Below, in pieces: positions 15,908-25,399 of a stretch of 47,010 bases of DNA. Under the pieces are notes generated by a model. That model was not told the DNA's origin. It saw nothing but the letters and a program-made list of their open reading frames with translations, and did not search any database. Source of the DNA: Desulfobulbus sp. Tol-SR. GTDB lineage: Bacteria > Desulfobacterota > Desulfobulbia > Desulfobulbales > Desulfocapsaceae. Numbering within the stretch: position 1 is the stretch's first letter; every line of letters starts with the position of its first letter. The position numbers and the translations under genes are program-made. Location of the stretch: NCBI GenBank assembly GCA_000769715.1, contig JROS01000014.1, positions 1-47,010 of the forward strand. Direction: 5' to 3'.

Positions 15908-18900
15908 ATGGCACTTACGATTGGCGAAACGACCCAGCAAATCCACCGCGCTCTGCGCGACTACATCGAGGCCACGTACCATGTGAGCCACCGGACGCTC
16001 GTCGATCAGCGCAGCGCGCTCCTCGACCAGGTCGGTGTCATCCACCAGCGTCCGTACCTAGAGAGTACACCGCGCTACAAGCCCGGAAAGAAGTTCGCTG
16101 ACCTGGGCCTCCCGCCTGCGGCGCTCGAGGTCTTCGCGTCGGTCTCCGCGGCGAAGGGCGACCTCGGGCTGCTTATCCACGACCCGCCGTATCAGCACCA
16201 GGCGCTTTCGACGCAGTTCTCGCTTGTCGATGGACACAGCCTCTTAGTCATGACCGGCACCGGCTCAGGAAAGACCGAGTGCTTCCTCCTGCCAATCCTC
16301 GGTAAACTCGCCACCGAAGCGGAGGCGAAGAGCAAGGAGTTCGGCGAGACGAGCGCCGTGCGCGCTATGCTGCTTTACCCGATGAACGCACTCGTCAATG
16401 ATCAGCTTGGACGTCTTCGGCTGCTGCTTGGCGATCCGCGCATCGTCCAACGCTTTGTCGATTGGTCCGGACGCCCTGCGCGCTTCGCGCGATACACGAG
16501 CCGGACGCTGTACCCCGGCGTTCGCGACAAGGATAAAGACCAAGACCGCTTGAAGCCCATCGGAAAATATTACGTCAACGCACTTGAACTCGCATCCGAT
16601 CCTTCGTCGCCGGAGCAAGCGGCGGCCGCTCACCTTGTGTACGAGTTGAAGAAGCGCGGCAAGTGGCCATCGAAGCCTGACCTCGCGGCTTGGTATGGCA
16701 ATGGTCGCTGGCTCGATAAGAACGGCGACTTCAAGCGCTGTGTCACGCTTCCGGAGGACCCTGAACTCTTCACCCGTCACGAGGTCCACGCCGCACCACC
16801 CGACGTGCTCGTCACGAACTACTCGATGCTCGAGTACATGCTGATGCGCCCGCTCGAGCGGCCCATCTTCGACCGCACGCGCCAGTGGTTGCAGAAGAAT
16901 CCCGAAGAGCGCTTCCTCCTCGTCATCGACGAGGCCCACCTCTATCGCGGCGCGCAGGGTGCCGAGGTGGCGCTACTCATCCGACGCCTTCGGACGCGCC
17001 TCGGCATACCCCCGGAACGCCTGCAGATCATCTGCACGAGTGCCAGCTTCAAGGACGCGGACTACGCCGTCGACTTTGGCGCGCAACTCTCAGGCAAGGA
17101 CCCCGCGGACTTTCGGAAGATCCAGGGGGACCTCCTGGAGCGGTCCGGTGCGGCGGAGGGGACGGCCGCTGACGCCGCCGCGCTGGACGCGTTCGACCTC
17201 AACGATTTCTATGATACCGAGACCGAACCTGACCGCGTCAAGGTGATCGCGAGCTTCCTCAAATATCGGGGGATCGTGCCGCCGTGGAACCTGCAGCCCT
17301 CGTTGTATAAGGCCCTCGAATCCTTTGGTCCGATGTCGAGCCTCGTCAACTCGACGATGAAGGAGGCCCAGCCCGTCGACGAATTGGGCGCTAAGTTGTT
17401 CGAGGCGGACGTACCTGCCGAAGTCGCCGCGCGGGCAGTCACGAACCTCATCGCACTCGGCAGCGTGGCGCGGAGGGAGCCCACGGAGCCTGGTCTGCTG
17501 CCATGCCGCGTCCACTCGTTCTACCGTGGCCTCGCGGGCCTGTGGGTCTGTATGGACCCAAACTGCACGAGCATACCGACCACCCAGCGTGGCGGCCCCG
17601 CGGGCAAACTCTACAGCCAGCCGCGCGACACGTGCGAATGCGGCGCGCGTGTGTTGGAACTCTTCACGTGTAGGAACTGCGGCACGGCTCACGCGCGCGC
17701 GTACACTAACAACGTCGACGACCCGGATTTTCTGTGGACGGAGCCCGGTGGTGCATTCCGGACGCTCGCCGGGTTTGTCGACGAGATCGCTCCTCTCGAC
17801 CTCCTCCTCGAGAAGCCTGTCTTCAATGACTTGGCGGAGCCCGCTGAGTATGACTTAATCACTGGCCGGTTGAACCCGCAGAAGCTCGGAACACGAAACA
17901 GGAAGGTCTACATCCGGGCGGGCCGGACCCAGCCAGTAACGGACGATGAGCCGCAGGAGGCGAACCCGGGCGAGTTCAGGCCCTGCGCCGTATGCGGAGA
18001 GGGCGCGGCGTTCGGGCGCACGTCCGTCCAGGATCATCAGACGAAGGGTGACCAGCCATTCCAGGCGCTCATTGCGAAGCAGATCCAAGTGCAGCCCCCG
18101 AACCCAGGGGCCGCCGCGACCCCCCTCGCGCCGCTGCGCGGGCGCAAGGTCCTCATCTTCTCCGACTCGCGACAGACGGCGGCGCGCCTCGCGCCGAACC
18201 TGCAGACCTACTCGACACAGGACGCGATCCGCCCTCTCATCCTCGCAGGATATAAGCGGCTGTCAAGTACGGCTGTCGCCCCGTACCTCTCGCTCGACGA
18301 CCTGTACTTCGGCGTGCTCATCGCGGCGAAGGAGTTGGGCGTAAGGCTACGGCCAGAGTTAAAGGCTGGCGAGAGCTTACAGGACGAACTCGACGTGGAC
18401 GCCGCCATCAAAGCTGGCGCGCTCACAGATCCAGGGATGCTGATGCCGCTCTGGGGCAAGTTGCGAGCGTCTCGACCGCCGGAGTCGTTGCTCCGCGCGA
18501 TCGTGAAATCGCTGGGCGACCGCTACTACGGTCTCGAGGCGCTCGCGCTCGCGTCACTCCGTGAACGCGGGGACCACACGACCTGGATTGAGGCACTCCC
18601 AGACATCCCTGGTTTCGCGAGCACACCGGAGCAGAAGTTGGCAACCGCGCGCTCATGGATGCGTTGCTGGAGCCGGGCGGGTCTGTGGATGAGCCAGATG
18701 CCACCGGCGTGGCGAGACTCTGGCCGACAGTTCAAAGCGCGCTCGGGCAAGTTCGACGAGATGAATCGGCTCATAGCGGACAAGCCTGCACGAACATTTT
18801 TCAACAAAGATTGGCTTCCCAAACTGCTCCAGCGCTTCGGTGAAAAGGTCGCCTCGAAGTTCTACCTGAAGGGCAGCGAACTCTCACTCTACCCCGACGG

Positions 18901-21469
18901 TCCTTGGGCGTACTGTCAGTCGTGCAAGACGGCGCAGCGCCCATTCCCCGGCCGTACGATCTGCGTGAACTGCGGCCAGGCCGCCGCGACGGTCATCGAC
19001 CCGAACACCGACAAGGTCTTCGTCGCGCGCAAGGGCTATTACCGGGCGAGCACCGTCGACGCGCTGAAGGATCCGCCGTCGCCGCCGATGGCGCTCATCG
19101 CCGCGGAACACACCGCGCAACTCAACACTGCGCAGGCCGCCGAGGTCTTCTCGAAGGCGGAGGAGCACGAGTTGCTATTCCAAGACGTGGACCTCGGCGC
19201 CGACGGGACAGGCCATGACCGGCCCGCCATCGACGTACTCTCCTGCACGACGACGATGGAGGTCGGTATCGACATCGGATCGCTCTCGGGTGTGTCGCTG
19301 CGGAACATGCCGCCGGCGCGCGCTAATTACCAGCAGCGCGCAGGTCGTGCAGGTCGTCGAGGGAATGCCGTGGCGACCGTCACGGCATTTGGCAGCGCGG
19401 ACAGCCATGACGAGCACTACTTCTCGAATCCTGATCAGATGATCCGTGGGGCGGTAGACGATCCGCTCCTCACGCTCGACAACGGCGAGATCATCCGAAG
19501 GCACGTCACCGCATACCTGCTGCAGCGCTACCATCAGGACAAGTTACCGACCATCAAGCCGGAGGAACAGCCGCACCTCTTCGCGGTGCTCGGCACTGTG
19601 GCTGACTTCAAGAAGCCCGGGAAGGTGCTCAATCGATGGGACCTGAAGGAGTGGCTCGACGAGAACGAGGTCGTTCTGCGCGCTGAGATCGACGATTGGC
19701 TCCCACAACAGTTCTCGGCTGCAGAACGGAAGCGCCTACTTGACGAACTTGTGCCGAAGACTATGGAGCCGGTCGACGCGGCGATCGAACTTGAGCCATC
19801 AGCGAGCGGGGCAGCGTCTGCGCCGGCAGCCGCACCGACTTCCGCCGCCGCAGGGGACGCATCCAAGGCTGCGAGCGGTGATACCGCGCTTGAGGCACCC
19901 GATGAGGAGGGCGAGGAGAAGCCGGGGCGTGACCCAGCCTCCGAAAACTTGCTCGACCGGCTTCTCTACCGGGGTGTTCTCCCTCGCTACGCGTTCCCAA
20001 CCGACGTTGCCACGTTTCACGTGTTCGACCCGGTTAACTCAACGATGTACCGGCCCGCCTTTCAGTTCACGCCGTCACAGGGCCTCACCGTCGCGCTCTC
20101 GCAGTACGCACCCGGCAAGGAGGTCTGGATCGGCAACAAGCTCTGGACCTCCGGGGCGATCTATTCGCCAATGCGCGATGACCGATACCGCGCCTGGCGG
20201 GGGCGGCGACTCTACTACGAGTGCAGCGTTTGCCACTATGCGAGGACCACGACCTTTGAGGGTGGCTCACGAGGGGAGACCATGGACTGCGAGGCGTGCG
20301 GTGGCGTGGGGACCTTTGGCCCTGCCACGCAGTGGCTCCGTCCGCCTGGCTTTGCGCACCCCGTGGGCAAGCCGGAGGGCACCTCACCCGACGACATGCC
20401 CGCGAAGAGCTACGCGACCCGCGCGAAATTGACGGCACCGTCGCCTGCGGACGCCTCGAAGTGGAAGACGTTGAACGAGCGTCTCCGAGTCCACCACACG
20501 CGGCAGCACTTGCTCGTCACGAACCGAGGTCCGCGCGTGGAGGGCTACACTTACTGCACCAAGTGCGGTCTTATCGAGCCCACCGCAAACCCGAAGGGCA
20601 CCGTTGTGGCGGCTCATCACAAGCCGTACCCCGACATCAAAGAGCCGATGTGTCCCGGAGGAGGCGCGACGAAGGGCTTAGTCCTCGGAACGGATTTCAT
20701 CACCGACGTCTTGCTCGTCGCGATTCGCGTCAACTCCCCCATTACGCTGATGCCCGGGGTACTCGCAACTGACGTCGCGCTGCGCACGATCTGTGAGGCC
20801 GTGACCAAGGCAGCGTGCGCGCGGCTCGAGTTGGAGGCGAACGAACTTCAAGCCGAGTACCGCCCGGCGCTCACGCAAGAGGGCCGCACTGGTCTCGAGG
20901 CGGAGATCTACATCTACGACACGCTCCCAGGCGGCGCCGGCTTCGCGAAGCGCGTCGGGGACATCGGGCTACCGATCTTCGAGGACGCGCTCAAACTGCT
21001 TGAGGTGTGCCCGGATAACTGTGACCGCTCCTGTTATCGCTGCCTCCGCAGCTACAAGAACAAGTTTGAGCACGACCTCCTCGACCGCCACCTTGGCGCG
21101 AGTCTGTTACGGTTCATCCTCAACAACGCTGCTCCAACGCTCAGCCTGGATCGCGTCGCGCGCTCGACCAACCTCCTATTCGAGGACCTCGATCGGCAGG
21201 ACATCGAAGGGCTCACGCTGGAGCGCGACAAGAAGATCTCGGTCGCGGGCCTCGGCGTTGTCACTGTGCCTATCCTCGTAACAAAAGCGAGCGGCGCGCA
21301 GTTCGCCATTGGGCTGCATGGTCCGCTGACGCCGAACGAGCCGACGGACGCGGACCTAAAGGACATTATGGAGTACTCGACCTCGCTGACCGTCTACCTT
21401 GAGGATGAGTTGGTCGTGCGGCGGAATCTCCCGTTCGCCACGCAGAAACTCATCGAGAAACTCGGCTGA
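15908..21469 (+). CDS. DruE-like DEAH-box helicase with C-terminal DUF1998
   Basis: An 1,853-aa superfamily 2 helicase. Walker A MTGTGSGKTECF near 114; LLYPMNALVNDQLGRLR (Ia) near 156; VIDEAHLYRG (DEAH) near 338; CTSASF (III) near 376; TTTMEVGIDIGSLSG (V) near 1113; NYQQRAGRAGRRG (VI) near 1140. Between the RecA domains is a long insert with zinc-type cysteines (CMDPNC, CECGARV, CRNCGTAH at about 546-596). Further cysteine pairs lie near 1000 and 1440. The C-terminus is DUF1998: YIYDTLPGGAGFAKR near 1665 and CPDNCDRSCYRCLRSYKN near 1700. Size and order match DruE of Druantia; DISARM DrmA shares the helicase-DUF1998 plan but is shorter. An Ala/Ser-rich linker occupies about 1297-1345. AGGAGG at 15897-15902 sets the start. 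It is the likely motor of the system. Confidence 0.85.
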   Translation: MALTIGETTQQIHRALRDYIEATYHVSHRTLVDQRSALLDQVGVIHQRPYLESTPRYKPGKKFADLGLPPAALEVFASVSAAKGDLGLLIHDPPYQHQALSTQFSLVDGHSLLVMTGTGSGKTECFLLPILGKLATEAEAKSKEFGETSAVRAMLLYPMNALVNDQLGRLRLLLGDPRIVQRFVDWSGRPARFARYTSRTLYPGVRDKDKDQDRLKPIGKYYVNALELASDPSSPEQAAAAHLVYELKKRGKWPSKPDLAAWYGNGRWLDKNGDFKRCVTLPEDPELFTRHEVHAAPPDVLVTNYSMLEYMLMRPLERPIFDRTRQWLQKNPEERFLLVIDEAHLYRGAQGAEVALLIRRLRTRLGIPPERLQIICTSASFKDADYAVDFGAQLSGKDPADFRKIQGDLLERSGAAEGTAADAAALDAFDLNDFYDTETEPDRVKVIASFLKYRGIVPPWNLQPSLYKALESFGPMSSLVNSTMKEAQPVDELGAKLFEADVPAEVAARAVTNLIALGSVARREPTEPGLLPCRVHSFYRGLAGLWVCMDPNCTSIPTTQRGGPAGKLYSQPRDTCECGARVLELFTCRNCGTAHARAYTNNVDDPDFLWTEPGGAFRTLAGFVDEIAPLDLLLEKPVFNDLAEPAEYDLITGRLNPQKLGTRNRKVYIRAGRTQPVTDDEPQEANPGEFRPCAVCGEGAAFGRTSVQDHQTKGDQPFQALIAKQIQVQPPNPGAAATPLAPLRGRKVLIFSDSRQTAARLAPNLQTYSTQDAIRPLILAGYKRLSSTAVAPYLSLDDLYFGVLIAAKELGVRLRPELKAGESLQDELDVDAAIKAGALTDPGMLMPLWGKLRASRPPESLLRAIVKSLGDRYYGLEALALASLRERGDHTTWIEALPDIPGFASTPEQKLATARSWMRCWSRAGLWMSQMPPAWRDSGRQFKARSGKFDEMNRLIADKPARTFFNKDWLPKLLQRFGEKVASKFYLKGSELSLYPDGPWAYCQSCKTAQRPFPGRTICVNCGQAAATVIDPNTDKVFVARKGYYRASTVDALKDPPSPPMALIAAEHTAQLNTAQAAEVFSKAEEHELLFQDVDLGADGTGHDRPAIDVLSCTTTMEVGIDIGSLSGVSLRNMPPARANYQQRAGRAGRRGNAVATVTAFGSADSHDEHYFSNPDQMIRGAVDDPLLTLDNGEIIRRHVTAYLLQRYHQDKLPTIKPEEQPHLFAVLGTVADFKKPGKVLNRWDLKEWLDENEVVLRAEIDDWLPQQFSAAERKRLLDELVPKTMEPVDAAIELEPSASGAASAPAAAPTSAAAGDASKAASGDTALEAPDEEGEEKPGRDPASENLLDRLLYRGVLPRYAFPTDVATFHVFDPVNSTMYRPAFQFTPSQGLTVALSQYAPGKEVWIGNKLWTSGAIYSPMRDDRYRAWRGRRLYYECSVCHYARTTTFEGGSRGETMDCEACGGVGTFGPATQWLRPPGFAHPVGKPEGTSPDDMPAKSYATRAKLTAPSPADASKWKTLNERLRVHHTRQHLLVTNRGPRVEGYTYCTKCGLIEPTANPKGTVVAAHHKPYPDIKEPMCPGGGATKGLVLGTDFITDVLLVAIRVNSPITLMPGVLATDVALRTICEAVTKAACARLELEANELQAEYRPALTQEGRTGLEAEIYIYDTLPGGAGFAKRVGDIGLPIFEDALKLLEVCPDNCDRSCYRCLRSYKNKFEHDLLDRHLGASLLRFILNNAAPTLSLDRVARSTNLLFEDLDRQDIEGLTLERDKKISVAGLGVVTVPILVTKASGAQFAIGLHGPLTPNEPTDADLKDIMEYSTSLTVYLEDELVVRRNLPFATQKLIEKLG

Positions 21470-21478
21470 GGTGTCCCG

Positions 21479-22726
21479 GTGAGCATGAACGAGAAGATGC
21501 ACTGGCGTATCGTCACACCGGCAACGTGGCCCGCTCCGCCGGCCGAGATGAGCGTATCGACCTGCGCGGAGATCGAAGAGTGTCCACGGCGCTGGGCGCT
21601 CAGCGCTGCCAAGTACCCGGAGCTTTGGACCGGACGAGGCTACCCGCCGAAGCTCCAAGTCGCTGCGCTGGCGGGCAGCGTCGTTCACTTGGCGCTCGAG
21701 ATCATCACGAAGCAGTTCACGCTAGCGGGCGTGCCTTCGATGAACGACCCAAGTGCGCCTCAGGTGCTGCGGGAACTTGGTGGATACACGCACGTCGTGG
21801 AGGAGTGCGTCGAGCACATCCTCAAGCGCTACATTGACAACCCGCGCGCAGGCCTGTTAATGGAGCACGCACAGCGGACCCTGCGCGGCCAAGTGCCGAT
21901 GCTTCGAGCGCGCGTACAGTCGATGCTGAGCCGAATCCGATTGCCAAAAAATGCGCCGCCAGCACCTGTCGCGCCAGCGCTTAAATCAGCGGGACCACCG
22001 TCCCGGGTCCCACTCGTGAACGGGATCTACCCTGAGGTAGAGGTGCGCGCGAAAAGCATCGGGTGGAAGGGGAAGATCGATCTCCTCGTTCTCGGCAACG
22101 ACGCGTGCGAGATCACCGATTTCAAGACTGGCACGGCTGACGAGGCGCACAAGTTTCAGGTCCGCGCGTATGCCGTGATGTGGCGGCTCGACGAAGAACT
22201 GAACCCGTCGAGGCGCGCAGTGGATCGGCTCGTGCTCGCGTACGAGAGACAGGACGTCGACGTCGCCCCCCCGAGCGCGTCGGAAATTGATGAACTCCGT
22301 CGTGAACTCCTCGCCCGCCGACAAACAGTGGAAGCTGCGTTGGCCGCGCATCCTCCTTCGGCACACCCGAGCACCGAAACGTGTCGGTATTGCAGTGTGC
22401 GCCAACTCTGCGACGCGTATTGGGCCAGTGCCACGCAGGTGGTCTCGGATGACGGACGCTTCGGCGACATCGAGTTGATTATCACCAAGCGTCACGGCCC
22501 GACGAGTTGGGATGCTGTAGTCGTGCGCTCGCGTGATCTACCAGCGAAGACGCCTGCACTGCTGCGGCTCCAACAACACGAAGACTTCAAGGAAGGCACC
22601 CGAGTGCGGGTGCTCGACGGCGCTCTTGCCCGCGACTCAGAAGACGATGCTGCTCCCGCCATCGTCACGCTTGGTCTGCTCAGCGAGGCGTACTACAAAC
22701 CGCTTGGCCACCAAAATATAGGGTAG
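21479..22726 (+). CDS. PD-(D/E)XK nuclease with Cas4/AddB-like cysteines
   Basis: A 415-aa protein of the RecB-like nuclease superfamily. MSVSTCAEIEECPRRWALS (near 22-40) is the RecB-type first helix with its CP. GSVVHLALE (near 67) supplies the conserved His. GKIDLLVL (Asp near 200), EITDFKTG (near 211-218, Asp and Lys) and HKFQVRAYAV (Gln and Tyr near 224-231) make up the active site. CRYCSVRQLCDAYW near 302, with the N-terminal Cys, gives the four-cysteine pattern that binds a 4Fe-4S cluster in Cas4 and AddB. It starts at GTG 21479, or at ATG 21485, 9 bp after the helicase gene. As last gene of the operon it is the expected DNA-cutting effector or processing enzyme. Confidence 0.85.
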   Translation: MSMNEKMHWRIVTPATWPAPPAEMSVSTCAEIEECPRRWALSAAKYPELWTGRGYPPKLQVAALAGSVVHLALEIITKQFTLAGVPSMNDPSAPQVLRELGGYTHVVEECVEHILKRYIDNPRAGLLMEHAQRTLRGQVPMLRARVQSMLSRIRLPKNAPPAPVAPALKSAGPPSRVPLVNGIYPEVEVRAKSIGWKGKIDLLVLGNDACEITDFKTGTADEAHKFQVRAYAVMWRLDEELNPSRRAVDRLVLAYERQDVDVAPPSASEIDELRRELLARRQTVEAALAAHPPSAHPSTETCRYCSVRQLCDAYWASATQVVSDDGRFGDIELIITKRHGPTSWDAVVVRSRDLPAKTPALLRLQQHEDFKEGTRVRVLDGALARDSEDDAAPAIVTLGLLSEAYYKPLGHQNIG

Positions 22727-23085
22727 AGCACTAGTACAACGTAACAATTATAACTTCGGATAAAGACGCTTCAGTTTTATTCGCGCATCAGCTGTCGTGA
22801 CTGCCAATTATACTTTTTCGTCATATTGTTTCGACTCGAGCTGGCAATGGGAGGATTGGTAATTGGGCTGATCAAGCTGACAACATAATCTTTTCAGAAA
22901 ACGTAAAGTGGGTCCCAGTTGTTAACTGCACAAAATGTTCTGCTGCTGCAAACATTACCGGCCTGACGGGCGAAACGTTATCGTAAAGAATACCGGAAGC
23001 TCACGGAATAAGCCTGTCGGGTCGCCGAGCGCCTGCATGTCACACTTCACTTTCCGGTCATGATCCGCTCCGGTTAGGTCCGCTG
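22727..23085. other. 359-bp AT-richer stretch after the defence operon, no gene seen
   Basis: Base composition falls abruptly after 22726. Short frames only, none recognisable. No clear intrinsic terminator for the operon was found. It probably marks the right end of the transferred defence cassette. Confidence 0.4.
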
Positions 23086-24039
23086 TCAGACGCAGGGCGA
23101 GCCTGGTGACTCCTTTCCTTCCTGCGCATGATCGAAAAGTTTCGCCGCAAAACGGTCTACCAGATCCGCCTGCGCCAGACTATCCCGCCACGGAGCGGGG
23201 ATAACGTCGACCCCATAATATGCCCGGGCGATCTGACCGTAAATGGCGTCCGTGGTGTCGGCATCGTTGCCGCGATTGACGGCCAGCAGGCAGCCCTCCC
23301 GGATATCAGGCGAGCGGTGGAACGCCCACAAAGCCACCTCAAGCGACTGCACGACTTAGCCACTGCCGACGATGGAGGGCCGTTCCTTGTCCTTGAACGA
23401 ACCGGAAGCCACCGCATCAATCTCCGGGCAAAGCGGCTCGTCCTCCCAGAGACCCGCCACCGGGGTGTATTTCGGCCCAAGCAGTGTGTCCTTGTCGACC
23501 CCCAACAGGGCCCCGACGATCAGCCCGCTGAAATAGCGGCAGGCGTCAATGCAGGTGCGAGCATCGTGGGTGGTCCGTGAATTCTCAGCACTCAGAGCGA
23601 TCGCCTTGCGCGGGTCACCTGCGTAGAACAGCGGCACCGGGGCCAGCCGCATGAGACAGCCGTTGCCGGCGGATCGTGGGTCGGTCGCATCGGCGAACGG
23701 TTAACCGATGCGCTCAAGGTGGTCAGCGCCACGCGCACAGTCCCGCCGATATCGAAGCAGCGGCCGGTGTAACTCAGGTGGCCATCACAATACCAGCGTA
23801 CATAGCGGTCCATCTTGGTCCCGGGCGTCAAAGTTCCCGCAGGTGATCAGGCTTTCGGCAAGACAGAGGGCCATAGAGGTGTCGTCGGGCCACCCACCCG
23901 GCCGGAGCCCAAACGGTCCGCCGCCGATCAGTTCGGTCACAGGCGGAAAACTGCCCGGCGGCTGGAACTCGACCGTCGTCCCGACCGCGTCACCTACCGC
24001 CAACCCGGCCAGACAACCCGTGAAACGTGCTTTTGTCAT
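23086..24039 (-). pseudogene. ADP-ribosylglycohydrolase (DraG-like), broken
   Basis: Family blocks appear in order on the minus strand but in different frames. Frame one, from ATG 24039: [18 protein letters not shown] and [15 protein letters not shown]. Then [20 protein letters not shown] in a second frame; MRLAPVPLFYAGDPRKAI, RTTHDARTCIDACRYFSGLI and LCPEIDAVASGSFKDKE in a third. Then an in-frame TAA at about 23354-23356, where the family has Tyr, and last [13 protein letters not shown] and [20 protein letters not shown]. So there are two frameshifts and one nonsense codon. The enzyme would remove ADP-ribose from proteins, with metal bound by the DDT and DADDT-type Asp residues (here DADTTD). 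It lies 5 bp after a phosphatase relic, suggesting an old two-gene unit. Confidence 0.75.
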
Positions 24040-24044
24040 CCTGT

Positions 24045-24248
24045 TCACCACCCCACCTCCCAATTCAGAATGTAACGCTCCTGCTCCACCGTTTCTGATG
24101 AACTCCGCCGGGCCGATTTCGAGCACTGCCACTACAACGCACGCAGTTGCTCTAGCACCGCGCTGCCACGGCTGCAGTGCCGCGCCAGCCAGCATCCGAC
24201 GATCACTCCGGTCCGGCCGATACCACCCCAACTCTTCAAGGCAAACAT
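24045..24248 (-). pseudogene. Dual-specificity/tyrosine phosphatase C-terminal remnant
   Basis: The minus strand reads [19 protein letters not shown], which is the phosphatase P-loop and following helix, but without the catalytic HC that should precede it; then LEQLRAL, an in-frame TAG, and [20 protein letters not shown] to a TGA at 24045-24047. The family's C-terminus has this SPETxEQxxFV-type end. The upstream two thirds of the gene are missing. It ends 5 bp before the ADP-ribosylglycohydrolase relic; I recall such pairs in other bacteria. Not functional. Confidence 0.6.
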
Positions 24249-24493
24249 GAGACTTGCAGCTTCCACCGAGACAAATGCACCCAAGAATAGCAAGATCTCA
24301 ACAGAGCCCGGGAGTCGTAGATGGGGAGGAAGTCAAGGCAGGATATGGCACCGTGGCGTTAGAGACGGGGAATTTGACCGTCTCCACGATCGGTTCGCTG
24401 AGCACCCCATTCTTTTCTTTGGCGTGCAACCATTAGTTTGAGCGTGGAAAATCTTGAGTCCAATGCGGAGCAAGCTGATCGATATCCTGCCAA

Positions 24494-25363
24494 TTACACT
24501 GATATTTTTGCCTTGACCCTCTCGATCGTTCGGGGAGCGGACCCTTCATAGTGATTATTGACGTTGATGAAGATCTGGTGCTGCCGGTCCTTCAGGTCGC
24601 CTACCATCCTGGCTAGTTCGGACAACTCGTTGTCTTTTGGCTCAATAATCCTGTCCCAAACTTCACCAGTGCGCTCCTCCATAGCCTTCCTTTAGGAACC
24701 ATGCAATCTTATGATCACTGGATCCGCCAGCCTCTCCTTGAACTGCCAGTACACCCCGAATATAGGCGGCATGTAGTACCCCTGCAGGAAGACGTGCCCC
24801 AGGCCATGTTCGGCGAGGTAATCGAAATACTCTCCCCGCAGCCAGTTCGGGTTCCTGATCTCGACGCAGTAGCGATATCCCCCCGGTAATCCCTGGCGGA
24901 AGACCTCGAACAGTTCAAGGAAATGGTGGAGGCCGGCCATCTTCTGCTTGTTGAGGTACTCAAACTGGAACATCAGCGGGCCGATGTGCTCGCCCAGCGG
25001 TTCGATGGCCTGGAGAAACCTCTCCATCAGACCGGTGGAGAGGAAATGCGGATTGGCGACGAGGGGAGCGGTCTTGTCTTTGCGGTAGTGGTGGGTGAGG
25101 GTAATGCTGTTGGGTATCTTGATGCTGAAGACGAAGCCGGGCGGTACCGAGTCGGCGTACTCGCGCACGACTTCGGCCCGAGGCAAGACCGGTGTGTCGC
25201 TCTTGAACAGCGACCAGAACCACTGGTCCACCTCGACGGTTGTGTAGTGACGGCTGTACTGCTTCAAGTAGTTGCTGGCCTGTCCTTCGGTATAGACCAG
25301 ACCTTCCCAGGAATCATATTTCCAACTGCAGGTGCCAATTCTGATCAGATCATTGGTGTCCAT
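24494..25363 (-). pseudogene. DUF72 family protein with one in-frame stop
   Basis: From ATG 25363 the frame reads a normal DUF72 TIM-barrel: LIRIGTCSWKYDSWEGLVYT, VEVDQWFWSLF, FQFEYLNKQKM, YRYCVEIRNPNW and IRLHGS. TAA at 24692-24694 then interrupts it, and the same frame goes on with RKAMEERTGEVWDRII and VNNHYEGSAPRTIERVK to 24494. The stop replaces the residue after HGS, where the family has HGPDR-like sequence, so a single base change separates it from an intact gene of about 290 aa. It is the freshest lesion in this region, or a sequencing error. DUF72 function is poorly known. Codons upstream of 25363 are open to 25399 but do not look like the family. Confidence 0.75.
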
Positions 25364-25399
25364 ACAGTCGACTATAAAACCGCTGGGGAACCGTGACAA

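Noticed and set aside
5479..22726. A DISARM system, from a SNF2 helicase near a DUF1998 helicase
   Set aside because: The SNF2 gene is a truncated relic, and no DISARM methyltransferase, DrmB or phospholipase D-type DrmC is present.
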